A stretch of 64,000 nt of DNA, from contig NZ_CP041352.1 of NCBI RefSeq assembly GCF_009746125.1, forward strand, positions 2,030,436-2,094,435, read 5' to 3'. Position 1 is the stretch's first letter. Every line of letters starts with the position of its first letter. This document shows, piece by piece, positions 10,445-21,181 of the stretch. Under the pieces are notes generated by a model. That model saw nothing but the letters and a program-made list of their open reading frames with translations, was not told where the DNA came from and did no database searches. The position numbers and the translations under genes were made by a program. Origin of the DNA: Casimicrobium huifangae. Its GTDB lineage: Bacteria > Pseudomonadota > Gammaproteobacteria > Burkholderiales > Casimicrobiaceae.

Positions 10445-11473
10445 ATGGACTTTTCAATTGCTGCGCTGCTTGCCCAGGATGGCCTGACCAATGGCGCCAT
10501 TTACTGCCTGCTGGCGCTCGCACTGGTGCTGGTATTCGCGGTGACGCGGGTGATCTTTGTGCCGCAGGGTGAGTTCGTCGCCTTCACGGTGCTGACACTG
10601 GCGGCGTTCGAGCAGAACAAGCTGCCCGGCACCGTCTGGCTGCTGCTGGCGCTGGGCGTGACGGCCGCCGTGGCGGAGGTGTTGACCTACCGCAGCGATG
10701 TGCGGCGCATGCTGCGCGCGATGGCTGGCTCGGCGCTGCCCAGCATGGTCGCTGCAGCGCTGGTGTGGGGCGTGCATGCCATGCAGGCGGGTTTTCTGCT
10801 GCAGGTGCTGGCAACGGTGCTGGCAGTCACCGCGATGGGGCCAGCCGTGTATCGGCTGGCGTTCCAGCCGGTGGCGACGGCGCCGGTGCTGACGCTCCTG
10901 ATCGTTTCGGTCGCGGTTCACTTCGTGCTGACCGGGCTCGGCCTGCTGTTCTTTGGCGCAGAAGGCGCCCGCACCTCAGCGTTCACCAACGAGACATTCA
11001 GCATCGGTGGCATCAACATCTCCGGCCAGAGCCTGCTGGTCTACGCTTTTACCGCCGTGCTGGTGGTGGCGATGGGGCTGTTCTTCAAATACACGCTGTT
11101 CGGCAAGGCGCTTCGCGCCACGGCCGCGAACCGCACTGGCGCCCGCCTGGTCGGCGTCAGCCCCAACTTCGCCGGCAGCCTGAGCATCACGCTGGCGGCG
11201 GCAATCGGCGCCATGTCCGGCCTGCTGATTGGCCCGATCACCACGGTTTACTACGACTCTGGCTTTCTGGTCGGCCTGAAAGGCTTCGTCGGCGCCATCG
11301 TGGGCGGATTGGCGAGTTACCCAATCGCCGCTGCTGGCGCGATCTTTGTCGGCCTCATCGAGTCATTTTCATCGTTCTGGGCCAGCGCCTACAAGGAGGT
11401 GATCGTCTTCACGCTGATCCTGCCGATCCTGTTGTGGCGCTCGCTGACCACCCATCACCACGAGGAGGAGTGA
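10445..11473 (+). CDS. livH: LivH-type ABC transporter permease
   Basis: A 342-residue, strongly hydrophobic permease with about eight to nine membrane segments. The opening [38 protein letters not shown] pattern and the late cytoplasmic-loop stretch [20 protein letters not shown] are typical of LivH. An extra hydrophobic segment around residues 80-115 makes it longer than E. coli LivH (308 residues). It forms the channel with the LivM domain of the next gene. It ends one base before the next start. Confidence 0.9.
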   Translation: MDFSIAALLAQDGLTNGAIYCLLALALVLVFAVTRVIFVPQGEFVAFTVLTLAAFEQNKLPGTVWLLLALGVTAAVAEVLTYRSDVRRMLRAMAGSALPSMVAAALVWGVHAMQAGFLLQVLATVLAVTAMGPAVYRLAFQPVATAPVLTLLIVSVAVHFVLTGLGLLFFGAEGARTSAFTNETFSIGGINISGQSLLVYAFTAVLVVAMGLFFKYTLFGKALRATAANRTGARLVGVSPNFAGSLSITLAAAIGAMSGLLIGPITTVYYDSGFLVGLKGFVGAIVGGLASYPIAAAGAIFVGLIESFSSFWASAYKEVIVFTLILPILLWRSLTTHHHEEE

Positions 11474-11474
11474 G

Positions 11475-13225
11475 ATGAAACCTCGTGTTCTGGTTGCCGC
11501 TGCCGTGGCCGTCATCGCTGCGGCGCCGTTGCTGGCGCCGGCCTTCTACGTCACGCTGCTCAACTACATCGGGCTGTACAGCCTGGTAGCACTCGGACTG
11601 GTGCTGCTCACTGGCGTCGCCGGGCAAATCAGCTTCGGGCAGGCCGCCTTCGTCGGGCTCGGCGCCTACACCACGGCGGTGCTCACGACCCAATACGGCA
11701 TGTCGCCATGGATCACGCTGTTCATTGCCATCGCCATCACGCTGGTGATTGGCTACGTGCTGGGCATTATCACGCTGTCGATGGGCGGGCACTACTTGCC
11801 CCTGGCCACCATCGCGTGGGGCATTTCGCTCTACTTTCTGATGGGCACCATTGAGAGCTTTGGTGGCTTCACCGGTCTCACCGGCGTGCCCCCGGTATCG
11901 ATCTTCGGCTACACGCTGGAGAAGGAAGACCACTTCTACTATTTCATATGGCTGGTGGTGCTGGGGGCGCTCTGGTGCGCCGCCAATCTGCTGGATTCGC
12001 GGCCCGGCCGCGCGATTCGTGCGCTGAAGCAGGGCAGCACGATGGTGGAGGCGTTCGGTGTGCACCCGGGGCGGATGAAGACGGCCGTGTTTGTCATCGC
12101 CGCCGTGCTGGCCTGTTTGTCTGGCTGGCTGTATGCCCACCTGCAGCGCTTTGTGAACCCGACGCCGTTTGGCATCAATCAGGGCATCGAGTACCTGTTC
12201 ATGGCCGTGGTTGGCGGTGCCGTCAGTGTGTGGGGCGCGGTGCTTGGTGCCACGCTGGTCACGCTGCTCAAGACCTGGCTGCAGGACTTGCTGCCGAAGC
12301 TGCTGGGTGAGGCGGGTCAGTTCGAGATCATCGTGTTCGGCGTGTTGCTGGTGCTGTTGCTGCAATACGCCCGCGAAGGCCTGCTGCCGTATCTGCAGCG
12401 CTTTGTGCCTTCGCCGAAGCGGCCCTTGCCGGCGGCAGCGGACCACCTGCAGCATCGCAATATGCCGGCTGCCGGCACCCCGGTGCTAGAAGTGGACACC
12501 GCACGCAAGACCTTCGGCGGGCTGGTTGCCGTCAACGATGTGTCGTTCGACGTCAAAGCCTGTGAAGTGGTCGGGCTGATCGGCCCGAACGGCGCCGGCA
12601 AGAGCACCTGCTTCAACCTGATTTCCGGCGCGCTCGAGGCTACCTCCGGGTCAATCAAATTCATGGGCCACGAGTTGATTGGCGAAACCGCAAGCTCAAT
12701 CGCGAAGCTGGGCTTGGGCCGCACCTTCCAGCATGTGAAGCTGGTGCAGACCATGACGGTGGTCGAGAACGTGGCGCTGGGCGCCTACCTGCGCGGCAGC
12801 AAGGGGGTCATCCCCTCCGCACTGCGCCTGAACAAGGCGGAAGAAGAGGCCGCCTTCGCCGAAGCCGTGCGCCAGTTGCAGCGCGTAGGCCTCGCCGAGC
12901 ACGCACACGACGCCGCCGGCAGCCTGCCGCTGGGCAAACAGCGCGTGGTGGAGATTGCCCGCGCACTGGCGGCAGACCCGATCCTGCTGCTGCTCGACGA
13001 GCCGGCCGCGGGCCTGCGCTATGCCGAAAAGCAGCAGCTCGCCGCGCTGATCAAGACGCTGAAAGGCGAGGGCATGACCGTGTTGCTGGTGGAGCATGAC
13101 ATGGACTTCGTCATGGGTCTGGTCGACCGTCTGGTGGTACTCAATTTCGGGCAGAAATTGGCGCAGGGCCTGCCGGAGGCCGTGCAGGCCGACCCTGCCG
13201 TGCGTGAAGCCTATCTCGGAGCCTG

Positions 13226-13226
<1 letters not shown>
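11475..13226 (+). CDS. fused LivM permease - LivG ATPase
   Basis: A 583-residue protein that joins two normally separate subunits. Residues ~1-315 are a LivM-type permease ([19 protein letters not shown] near residue 47; loop [19 protein letters not shown]), then a 20-residue Pro/Ala linker, then residues ~335-583 are a LivG-type ATPase with Walker A GPNGAGKS at about 370, Walker [12 protein letters not shown] at about 503 and an H-loop EHDMDFVMG. The ABC signature reads LPLGKQR, a variant of the usual LSGGQ that occurs in the LivG branch. Energises uptake of the substrate bound by the upstream periplasmic protein. It overlaps livF by one base. Confidence 0.92.
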
Positions 13227-13957
<731 letters not shown>

Positions 13958-13976
13958 GGCTCCCCTTGGCAGGCAC

Positions 13977-13996
13977 GTGGGCAACGAGTTGCCCAC
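13977..13996. repeat. short palindromic repeat (GTGGGCAAC hairpin)
   Basis: GTGGGCAAC-GA-GTTGCCCAC forms a perfect 9-base stem, followed by CCTACGCG. The same GTGGGC/GCCCACCCTACGC words recur in the element at 45400-45494, so this is a member of a dispersed hairpin family, and it may also end livF transcription. Confidence 0.6.
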
Positions 13997-14061
13997 CCTA
14001 CGCGGCTAGCCCACACTGCTGGTTGAGCCCTAACCGTGTCGCCAGCTTGAGTGCCACTCAT

Positions 14062-14179
14062 CAGCTTTTCGATGAAAGCCTTATCGGACAGGGGCTCGGA
14101 CGGTGAATCGCACGTTACTCGACTAGGCCTCATTCCGCCGCCTGAGCCCATAGCCAATGCGGGTTAGCGATAAAAGTCG
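14062..14179. repeat. 118-bp imperfect palindrome, copy 1
   Basis: One of six intergenic elements of identical length. It begins CAGCTTTTCGATGAAAGC and ends GCGATAAAAGTCG; GGGC at element columns 31-34 faces GCCC at 85-88, and CGAC sits at the exact centre. It lies between livF and the dienelactone-hydrolase-like gene, both on the plus strand, and contains no plausible gene. Other copies are at 18232, 29163, 39550, 50398 and 62856. Confidence 0.85.
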
Positions 14180-14261
14180 TTAGCCACGGCGATTGTTTCC
14201 CCGCTACCGCAGTAGCGGTTGACGCGCTACAGTGAACGCTTCAATCAAGCGGAGTAGCGCC

Positions 14262-15176
14262 ATGAGCCAGCAGCAACAGTCCCAGCCGGTGACCCAGATC
14301 GAGATTGACCAGCGCGTCTACGATCTCTACGACGAGTATTGCCACGGCAAGATTGACCGTCGCGAATACCTCAAACGCGCCTCGGCGCTCGCTGCGCTGG
14401 GCATCCCCGCGCTGGCGATGGCGACCTCGCTGCTGCCGCAATACGCCAAGGCGCAGACCATCTCGTTCACCGATCCGCGTATCAAGGCAAGCTACGTGAC
14501 CTACCCGTCACCCGGCGGCAACGGCGACGGCAAGGACATGCGCGGCTACCTCGTGCAGCCCACCGGCAACGGCCCGTTCCCCGCGGTGCTCATCATCCAC
14601 GAAAATCGTGGCCTGAACCCCTACATCGAGGACGTCGCGCGCCGCGCCGCCGCCGCCGGCTACCTGGCGCTGGCGCCGGATGGGCTGGCACCGCTCGGCG
14701 GCTATCCCGGCAATGACGACGATGGCCGCACGCTGCAGGCCAAGCTCGATCAGGCCAAGCTGCGCACCGACATGCTCAACGGCGCCAAATGGCTCAAGGC
14801 GCACAAGCTCTCCACCGGCAAGCTCGGCGTCACCGGCTTCTGCTGGGGCGGCGGCACCAGCAACTTCCTCGCCACCGCGATGGGCAGCGACCTGCAGGCA
14901 TCAGCGCCGTACTACGGCGCCGCAGCGGCGACGGCCGACGTAGGCAAGATCAAGGCCGCCATGCTGATCCACTTTGCCGCCAAGGACGACGGCATCAACG
15001 GCATGTGGCCGGCGTACGAAGCGGCGCTAAAGGCAGCCGGCACCCGTTACGAGGCGCACATCTATCCCGACACACAGCACGGCTTCCACAACAACTCGAC
15101 GCCGCGCTACAACGAGGCCGCCGCCAAATTGTCGTGGGATCGCACCATCGAGCACTTCAAGAAGCATCTGGCCTGA
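14262..15176 (+). CDS. dienelactone hydrolase family protein, probably Tat-exported
   Basis: A 304-residue alpha/beta hydrolase of the DLH family. The Cys nucleophile is in GFCWGGG near residue 202, followed by the Asp in AAKDDGIN near residue 251 and the His in TQHGFHNN near residue 281, giving the Cys-Asp-His triad. Ahead of the domain is RREYLK (residues 33-38) followed by a hydrophobic stretch ending YAKAQ, which looks like a twin-arginine signal and suggests periplasmic location. ATG 14262 has GGAG 8 bases upstream; an in-frame GTG at 14232 is less likely. The physiological ester or lactone is unknown; no chlorocatechol genes are nearby. Confidence 0.85.
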   Translation: MSQQQQSQPVTQIEIDQRVYDLYDEYCHGKIDRREYLKRASALAALGIPALAMATSLLPQYAKAQTISFTDPRIKASYVTYPSPGGNGDGKDMRGYLVQPTGNGPFPAVLIIHENRGLNPYIEDVARRAAAAGYLALAPDGLAPLGGYPGNDDDGRTLQAKLDQAKLRTDMLNGAKWLKAHKLSTGKLGVTGFCWGGGTSNFLATAMGSDLQASAPYYGAAAATADVGKIKAAMLIHFAAKDDGINGMWPAYEAALKAAGTRYEAHIYPDTQHGFHNNSTPRYNEAAAKLSWDRTIEHFKKHLA

Positions 15177-15277
15177 CCCAGGCGGCGCCCACCGGTGATC
15201 GATGGCGCCGCCGCTATCGCCGTGCGCGCTGACCGGGTGGCGCAGCGCACGCTCGGTCAAACCACAACGCAGCGAAG

Positions 15278-18133
15278 CTACTGAAACGCCGACGGCGAGT
15301 AAGGGAAGTTCGTCCCGCAGAATTGGTTGAGCCGTTTACGCACCGGGTTCCACGCCGGTATGCCGGTGCCCGCGATGATGGCGTCTGCGCCAAAGCCCAG
15401 CATCGCGCGCACGAGGATCAGCCCTTCCAGTGGGGCCGAGAGCGTGTTGTCGCCACTCATATCGAGATTGCAGGCGATGTTGGCGTTGCCCGTGGAGCTG
15501 CGGAATGGGTAGGCGGTGCCGCTGATGATGAGTGTCGTTTCGGCGGTGCCGCCGGGGTTGGCACTGGTGTGGCGTACGGCGATGTAGTCGCCCGACAGAA
15601 AATCCCACGATCCGGAGAACCAGCCGGTGGAAAAACACGGTGATGCGCAGCCCACGTTGGGCGTCACGCATACGCCGGGCTGTGTAGCGATGCAAAACTC
15701 GCTGCCGACCGCGCCGGTCACGTAGGCCGTTTGCTGATTGTTCGGCGGCGTGGGCGTGATCGTCAGTCGAACTTCGTTGGACGTGCGCACACTGTTCGGT
15801 GGCACGTTGCTTTGATGAATGAAATTGAACGGATTCGGAATACGGTTCACGGCTGTCAGATCGGTGGAAAGGCGGCTCACGAAACCGTCACCGCCGCCGC
15901 CAAAGGTCCCTTGCTGCGCGTTAACGGTCGGGAAACCTCCGAAATTATTAAATCCCGCCAGATACACGCTGCCGCCATCGGGCGCCACGGCGAACGCGAT
16001 CGGGGAGTCATACCCCGTCCCGCCCAGATAGGTGCCTGCGCGGCGCGCGGTCAGCGCGGCGTTCAGACGCACGATGAAGGCGTCGTAGCTCCCGCCGCCG
16101 TAGGTGCTCTGATAGCCGTCGGCGACCAGCGCGGCAGGCAGGCCACCGTCGGTATCGCCCAGCACGAAGATTTCTCCAGTCTGTGGATGAATGCCGACCC
16201 GGCACGAGGAAGAACAGTCGTTTCCCGTGTCACCGAGATACGTGGATTGCAGAATGGCCGTGAGATCGGGGCTCAAGCGGCTGACAAAACCATCGTTTAA
16301 ACCACCGCCAAAGGTCGACTGTGCACCGCCCGCGCGTTGCGGCAGATCGCTCGAGAACGTGCTTCCGGCGACGATAACCTCTCCGCTGACGGGGTGCACG
16401 GCAACGCTATGCGCGCTGTCGCCGCCGGAACCGCCCAGATAGGTCGCACGCATCAGGGCCGAAAGGTCCTGTTTGAGTCGCGCGACGAAAGCGTCCTGAG
16501 AGCCGCCGATCACTGCCTGCGCGGCGCCCGCGAGCATGGCGGCGGGCAGTCCGCCGCCGGTCAATCCCGCGACAAAGATATCCCCCGAGCGCGGATCGAT
16601 CGCCAATGCATTGCCGATTTCGGTGTTGGTGCCCCCGATAAAGGTGTAGCGCGTAGTCGTTGTGGCCGGCCCAGACAGATCGGCAGGCAGGCGTGCAGCG
16701 AAGGCGTCAAAAAGGCCGCCAAACGAAGTTTGCGATCCCACTAGCGTGCCCGGCAGCACAGCGGAACTGGTTGAACCGACGACATGAACGAAACCCGTGT
16801 GAGGATGCACAGCGATGGCGTTAATTTCCTCGCCCAGCCCGGCACCGCCAAAAAACGTTGCTTTCGTCAACGTGCGCAAATCTGCACTCAGCTGCGCGAC
16901 AAAGCCGTCTTGAGCATTCGCGTCGCCAGCGCCCGCGTGAGTGGGCTGAAGCGCGTTGGTCGTGCTGCCTGCCGGGAACGTCGACGTGCCCGCGACTTGT
17001 CCCGCTACATACACCGCACCACTGCCCGGATGAAACGCGATGGCGTTACAGCGAACGTCACCGTTGCCGAGATAGGTGGACTGCAACAACTGTTGCAGGT
17101 CAGCGCTGTAGCGACTGACGACGCAGGACGTGCCTGTAGCGCTCGTCTGCGCGCCGCTCGCCGTCTGCGGGAAGCCTGGCGAATTGGTAATCCCGGCGAC
17201 ATACACCTGGCCCGAATGCGGATGCACCGCGATGGCATTGACTTGATCGTAGCCGGTGCCGCCGAGATAGGTCGAAGCGAGGAGCGGATCGATCACGAGT
17301 GGGCGGCTGGCGTCATATTCACCCAGCGTGAAGCCGTAGCGCTGCTGCGAAGCATCAAGCGCGTAGGCGACGGGCACCGGTGTGCGCTCGCCCGACGCTG
17401 TTTCCTGAAACGCAATTGGCGCGGTGAAGGCGACCGGGCCGTTGCCGGTGTGGGCGATGAGTTCGCCTTTGTCGTTGATTTCGAGCTTTTGTGCGCCATC
17501 GAGTTTGATGCGGATTTGCTTCGGGTCGTGCTGCGCCGCGACGGTGAAGATTTTTTCGACGTTCGCACCCGCGTTGTTGCGCGTCGCGCGCAGTTGCACG
17601 TTGACGCCGGGGTAGATGTCGCCGAGGTTGACGCGCTGATAGCCAGAGGTGCTGTGCGCGGACGCCTTCGCATGCGTGTGGGTGAAGTCGCTGGTGCGGG
17701 TAGCGCCGGGTTGATCGCCGACCGGCGCCGTGATGATCCGTTTGCCAGTGGCCGAGACGAAGGATTCGCTGAGAGCCCAGCCGCCGGTGGCAGTTTTGCG
17801 GGCCGGGGGCAAGCTGTAGACGAGCTGACCGTCGGTGGTCACAAACAGCGTACCGGCAAAGGTCGGAGCGGCAAACGCGGCGCGCGCGTCCCACTGGCCG
17901 GCGTTGGCTACGAAAGGCACCGCCGAAAGGGATGCTTTGGACAGCATGCCCGCTTGATCGGGAGCCAGCACGGCCTGCGCCGGGTGGCTGAGCAGCATCA
18001 GAGACGTCGCCAATGTGAGTCCGGCGAGGCTGGCGGAGCGCATCTGGCGGCGCAGGCTGGGGTGATACTGTGGGCCGCGAAAAAACGACTGGCCAAATGG
18101 ACGCCCGCCCGCGGTGGCGCTGCTGTGCTGCAT
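15278..18133 (-). CDS. large secreted SBBP-repeat (beta-propeller) protein with dockerin-like C-terminus
   Basis: A 951-residue exported protein. A signal segment ends HPAQA near residue 54. Residues ~60-285 form the conserved domain that usually precedes SBBP repeats (VANAGQWDARAAF, DIYPGVNVQLRA). Residues ~285-757 hold about ten SBBP beta-propeller repeats of 45-55 residues with the pattern STYLGG...AIAVHP.SGEVYVAG. A beta-sandwich-like part follows, and near residue 890 the segment CNLDMSGDNTLSAPLEG is an EF-hand/dockerin-like calcium motif, then a RAMLGF helix and a conserved NQFCGTNF end. The start is the ATG behind GAGGGGA; an upstream in-frame ATG at 18259 would fall inside a repeat element. 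Function unknown; surface adhesion or binding is plausible. Confidence 0.85.
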   Translation of the reverse strand: MQHSSATAGGRPFGQSFFRGPQYHPSLRRQMRSASLAGLTLATSLMLLSHPAQAVLAPDQAGMLSKASLSAVPFVANAGQWDARAAFAAPTFAGTLFVTTDGQLVYSLPPARKTATGGWALSESFVSATGKRIITAPVGDQPGATRTSDFTHTHAKASAHSTSGYQRVNLGDIYPGVNVQLRATRNNAGANVEKIFTVAAQHDPKQIRIKLDGAQKLEINDKGELIAHTGNGPVAFTAPIAFQETASGERTPVPVAYALDASQQRYGFTLGEYDASRPLVIDPLLASTYLGGTGYDQVNAIAVHPHSGQVYVAGITNSPGFPQTASGAQTSATGTSCVVSRYSADLQQLLQSTYLGNGDVRCNAIAFHPGSGAVYVAGQVAGTSTFPAGSTTNALQPTHAGAGDANAQDGFVAQLSADLRTLTKATFFGGAGLGEEINAIAVHPHTGFVHVVGSTSSAVLPGTLVGSQTSFGGLFDAFAARLPADLSGPATTTTRYTFIGGTNTEIGNALAIDPRSGDIFVAGLTGGGLPAAMLAGAAQAVIGGSQDAFVARLKQDLSALMRATYLGGSGGDSAHSVAVHPVSGEVIVAGSTFSSDLPQRAGGAQSTFGGGLNDGFVSRLSPDLTAILQSTYLGDTGNDCSSSCRVGIHPQTGEIFVLGDTDGGLPAALVADGYQSTYGGGSYDAFIVRLNAALTARRAGTYLGGTGYDSPIAFAVAPDGGSVYLAGFNNFGGFPTVNAQQGTFGGGGDGFVSRLSTDLTAVNRIPNPFNFIHQSNVPPNSVRTSNEVRLTITPTPPNNQQTAYVTGAVGSEFCIATQPGVCVTPNVGCASPCFSTGWFSGSWDFLSGDYIAVRHTSANPGGTAETTLIISGTAYPFRSSTGNANIACNLDMSGDNTLSAPLEGLILVRAMLGFGADAIIAGTGIPAWNPVRKRLNQFCGTNFPYSPSAFQ

Positions 18134-18231
18134 TGATTTCCCCTCAGAAGCGGCTGCTGCGCCTGTTTGTTGTTCGCACCGTATTCGATAGACACGCCCC
18201 GGCATAGCGAAATGCACCAATTGCACCCTGT

Positions 18232-18349
18232 CAGCTTTATGCGGGAATGACCATTGCATAAGGGCTTGAGGCGCTAAAGCGGTGAAAGTCGACCCGCCAT
18301 CAAAAGTGCGCTAAAGCCCACAGCCACTGTGCATTCTTGACGAAAGTTA
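18232..18349. repeat. 118-bp imperfect palindrome, copy 2
   Basis: Begins CAGCTTTATGCGGGAATG and ends GACGAAAGTTA, with AAGGGCTTGA at columns 29-38, TAAAGCCCA facing it and AAAGTCGACC at the centre. It lies between the divergently transcribed SBBP gene and tldD, so it cannot be a terminator for either, and promoters of both would have to sit within or beside it. Confidence 0.85.
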
Positions 18350-18435
18350 ATCGTTGTAGTGGTCGGCTGCCGACAGCGAATGGGCCGGCAACGCCTGTGC
18401 TACCCTCACCGCGTTTTTCCTCCGACGACTGTTTG

Positions 18436-19872
18436 ATGTCTGCCTCTCTCGCTACCGCGCAATCGCTGCTGCTCGCCCCCGCCAACCTCTCGCTCGACCA
18501 GCTCTCCGCCACGCTTGGCGGCTTGAGCAAACGCGGCGTGGAGTTCGCCGATCTTTACTTTGAGCATCACAAGTCCGAGTCCTGGTCGCTGGAAGAGGGC
18601 ATCGTCAAAAGCGGCAGTTTTTCGATTGAATCCGGGGTGGGCGTGCGCGCGATCACCGGCGAGCAGACGGCGTTCGCCTACTCTGGCGACATCGGTCTGG
18701 CGTCCATCACCGAAGCCGCCAATACGGTTGCGGCGATCGGCCGCGCCGGGCAGAGCGCTTCGGTCGCAGTGAATGGCAAGACGGTGCATCCGGCGCTCTA
18801 CACGGCTGCCGATCCGCTGGCCTCAATCAGCGACGACGCCAAGATCGCCCTGCTGCGCGAAGCCGAGCGCATCGCCCGCGCCCGTGACCCGCGCGTAACG
18901 CAGGTGATGGTGAACCTGGCCTGCGAGCATGTGGTGATGCTGGTGATGCGTACGGATGGTGTGATCGCTGCCGATGTGCGGCCGTTGTGCCGCCTCAACG
19001 TGTCCGCCATAGTCGAAAGCAATGGAAAGCGTGAGCAGGGCCGTTCTGGTGGAGGCGGTCGTTACGGCTTCGAGCACTTCGATAGCGAATTCATCACCAA
19101 GCGCGCTCACGAAGCGGTGGACATGGCGATCCTGAACCTTGATGCCCGTCCCGCCCCAGCGGGTGTGATGCCGGTCGTCTGCGGGCCCGGCTGGCCCGGC
19201 GTGCTGCTGCACGAAGCGATTGGTCACGGTCTCGAAGGCGACTTCAACCGCAAGGGCTCCTCGGCGTTCACTGGTCGCATCGGCGAACGTGTCGCCGCGC
19301 CCGGCGTGACGGTACTGGACGACGGCACCCTCAAGGACCGTCGCGGCTCGCTCACCGTGGACGACGAAGGCACGCCGACGCACGCCACGGTGCTGATCGA
19401 GGACGGCATCCTCAAGGGGTACATGCAGGACACCATGAATGCCCGCCTGATGGGCGTCGCGCCCACCGGCAATGGCCGCCGCGAGAGCTACGCGCACCTG
19501 CCAATGCCGCGCATGACCAACACCTACATGCTGGGCGGCCAGCATGATCCGCAGGAAATCATCGCCAGCGTCGAAAACGGCATCTACGCCGTCAACTTCG
19601 GCGGCGGGCAGGTGGACATCACCAGCGGCAAGTTCGTCTTCACCATGGACGAAGCCTGGAAGATCGAAAACGGCAAGCTGATGTACCCGATCAAGGGCGC
19701 CACGCTGATCGGCAACGGCCCCGATGCCCTCACCCGCGTTACCATGATCGGCAACGACATGGCGCTCGACGAAGGCATCGGCGTCTGTGGCAAGGAAGGC
19801 CAGAGCGTGCCGGTCGGGATCGGGCAGCCGACGCTGCGTATTGAAGGCCTGACGGTGGGCGGCACGGCGTAG
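18436..19872 (+). CDS. tldD: metalloprotease TldD
   Basis: A 478-residue protein, against 481 in E. coli. The zinc motif HEAIGH is at residues 259-264, followed by GLEGDFNRKGSSAFTGRIGE and a later TSGKFVFTMDEAWKIENGK stretch, all highly conserved in TldD. With TldE it forms a heterodimeric protease that trims leader peptides and helps degrade CcdA-type antitoxins. TldE is not in this window. The start is ATG 18436, directly after a pyrimidine-rich leader; an upstream in-frame ATG at 18337 adds 33 unrelated residues. Confidence 0.95.
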   Translation: MSASLATAQSLLLAPANLSLDQLSATLGGLSKRGVEFADLYFEHHKSESWSLEEGIVKSGSFSIESGVGVRAITGEQTAFAYSGDIGLASITEAANTVAAIGRAGQSASVAVNGKTVHPALYTAADPLASISDDAKIALLREAERIARARDPRVTQVMVNLACEHVVMLVMRTDGVIAADVRPLCRLNVSAIVESNGKREQGRSGGGGRYGFEHFDSEFITKRAHEAVDMAILNLDARPAPAGVMPVVCGPGWPGVLLHEAIGHGLEGDFNRKGSSAFTGRIGERVAAPGVTVLDDGTLKDRRGSLTVDDEGTPTHATVLIEDGILKGYMQDTMNARLMGVAPTGNGRRESYAHLPMPRMTNTYMLGGQHDPQEIIASVENGIYAVNFGGGQVDITSGKFVFTMDEAWKIENGKLMYPIKGATLIGNGPDALTRVTMIGNDMALDEGIGVCGKEGQSVPVGIGQPTLRIEGLTVGGTA

Positions 19873-19916
19873 CCGCCCCACCGCCAATTTCGTCGCGAAC
19901 GGTACAGTACCGGGAA

Positions 19917-21062
19917 ATGAGCGACGCCAACCAAACCCCGCGCTTTCGCCGCACGAAGCGTGTCGCAGTGGTACTGGCTGGGTTGCTGATTCTCGTTGTC
20001 GCACTGCTTGTATTGCGCTGGCAGCTCGCGACCCAGCGCATTGATCAGGTTGCAACAAAGGCCGCAACATTGGCTGCTACCCGGAAGGTGGCCGTTTCGG
20101 GTGACGATGCACGCCGCGCTGGCGCGCCCGCCCGCCTTGGTGGCGCCAGTGAGGCAGCGGGCGTTGCTGCTATGCATATGTCGAGCGTCGACGCTTATCG
20201 CGAGCGAAGTGCTGATGACCGCGCTGCATTGCCTCACATCCGCGGTGCAATGGACGGTGCTGCATTGGCGCGGCTGCAGACGCTGGCGGATGCGGGCAAC
20301 GCCCGAGCAGCCTGCATCCTGAGTGCTCAGGCAACCAAATGCAACTTCCTGCCTGGCGTCGTTCGCGACAGCATTACCCAGCTGTCTGCCGGCGTGGCCT
20401 TGCATCACGAGCGCGGCAGTATTCCATCGCCCGAAATGTTGCGCGCACTGGAGCACTCTCGCACCAGTGCATCCGCCCTTGCCCGCGAGTGTGCGGGGGC
20501 GCCGGCGATGCCGCCGGACGCCGCGTGGCGGTATCTGCTGCAATCGGCGTTGCTGGGCTATGAGCCGGCGATGCTGCTATTTTCGCAATGGCCGCCGGTT
20601 GACTTTGGTGAACCCAATACCTCTGTCGATGCGGTCATCGCCTACCTTCGCTATTCGGGTTCGCTGACCGAGGCGCTTGCGCAACGCGGCGATCTCAACG
20701 CGATCACGTCGCTGACATGGGAGTACGGCCACCACGGTCCGAACGTACTTCAGGCGCTGGGCCTGCGTGCGCTGCCGGCAGATCCGACTCGTGCGCTCAT
20801 GTATGCCTACGTACGCGAGGGGGTGATGCTTCGCCGCGAGGCCGAGCGTCCCGGATCGACCGCGGCATATGGCCAGGCACATGCCGCAGTGGAGCGCGTT
20901 CTTCCCGCCGTCGACGAAGCGGGCCGGCAGTGGGCGCGGCAGATGGCGGATCAAATGCTGGCGACATTCACACCAGACGCGCTTCGCCCGTCGGCCCCCG
21001 CATCGGAACAGGCGGAAGAGCCCACGCTGTGGCAGCAACTCGAGGACATATGCAGGGAGTAA
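19917..21062 (+). CDS. membrane-anchored protein of unknown function
   Basis: A 381-residue protein. A basic N-terminus (residues 1-17) is followed by one transmembrane helix (about 18-38) and a long alpha-helical, Ala-rich periplasmic domain with several Cys (CILSAQATKC, REC, EDIC at the C-terminus). Segments such as ALARLQTLADAGNARAACIL and DLNAITSLTWEYG are reminiscent of Sel1/TPR-type helical repeats, but I cannot assign a family. It starts 44 bases after tldD on the same strand. A protein of similar design but little obvious sequence identity is encoded at 59575-60657. Confidence 0.7.
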   Translation: MSDANQTPRFRRTKRVAVVLAGLLILVVALLVLRWQLATQRIDQVATKAATLAATRKVAVSGDDARRAGAPARLGGASEAAGVAAMHMSSVDAYRERSADDRAALPHIRGAMDGAALARLQTLADAGNARAACILSAQATKCNFLPGVVRDSITQLSAGVALHHERGSIPSPEMLRALEHSRTSASALARECAGAPAMPPDAAWRYLLQSALLGYEPAMLLFSQWPPVDFGEPNTSVDAVIAYLRYSGSLTEALAQRGDLNAITSLTWEYGHHGPNVLQALGLRALPADPTRALMYAYVREGVMLRREAERPGSTAAYGQAHAAVERVLPAVDEAGRQWARQMADQMLATFTPDALRPSAPASEQAEEPTLWQQLEDICRE

Positions 21063-21181
21063 AACGCTACCGGCGTCGGCGTTGTGTGGCGATACACGAC
21101 GGCGGTCGCGCGTTGATGGCATGATTGCGGCCGCAAATTCGTCTACTTGTCCAGCTCATTGCATTAATCCGGAGTTGATCC

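Noticed and set aside
15278-18133. Periodic repeats in this interval as a CRISPR or satellite array
   Set aside because: The periodicity is at protein level (SBBP blades of 45-55 residues) with diverged DNA, inside one long reading frame.
16784-18136. 450-codon open frame on the plus strand
   Set aside because: Antisense to the SBBP protein gene; the repeats on the minus strand have clear family patterns, while the plus-strand translation does not.
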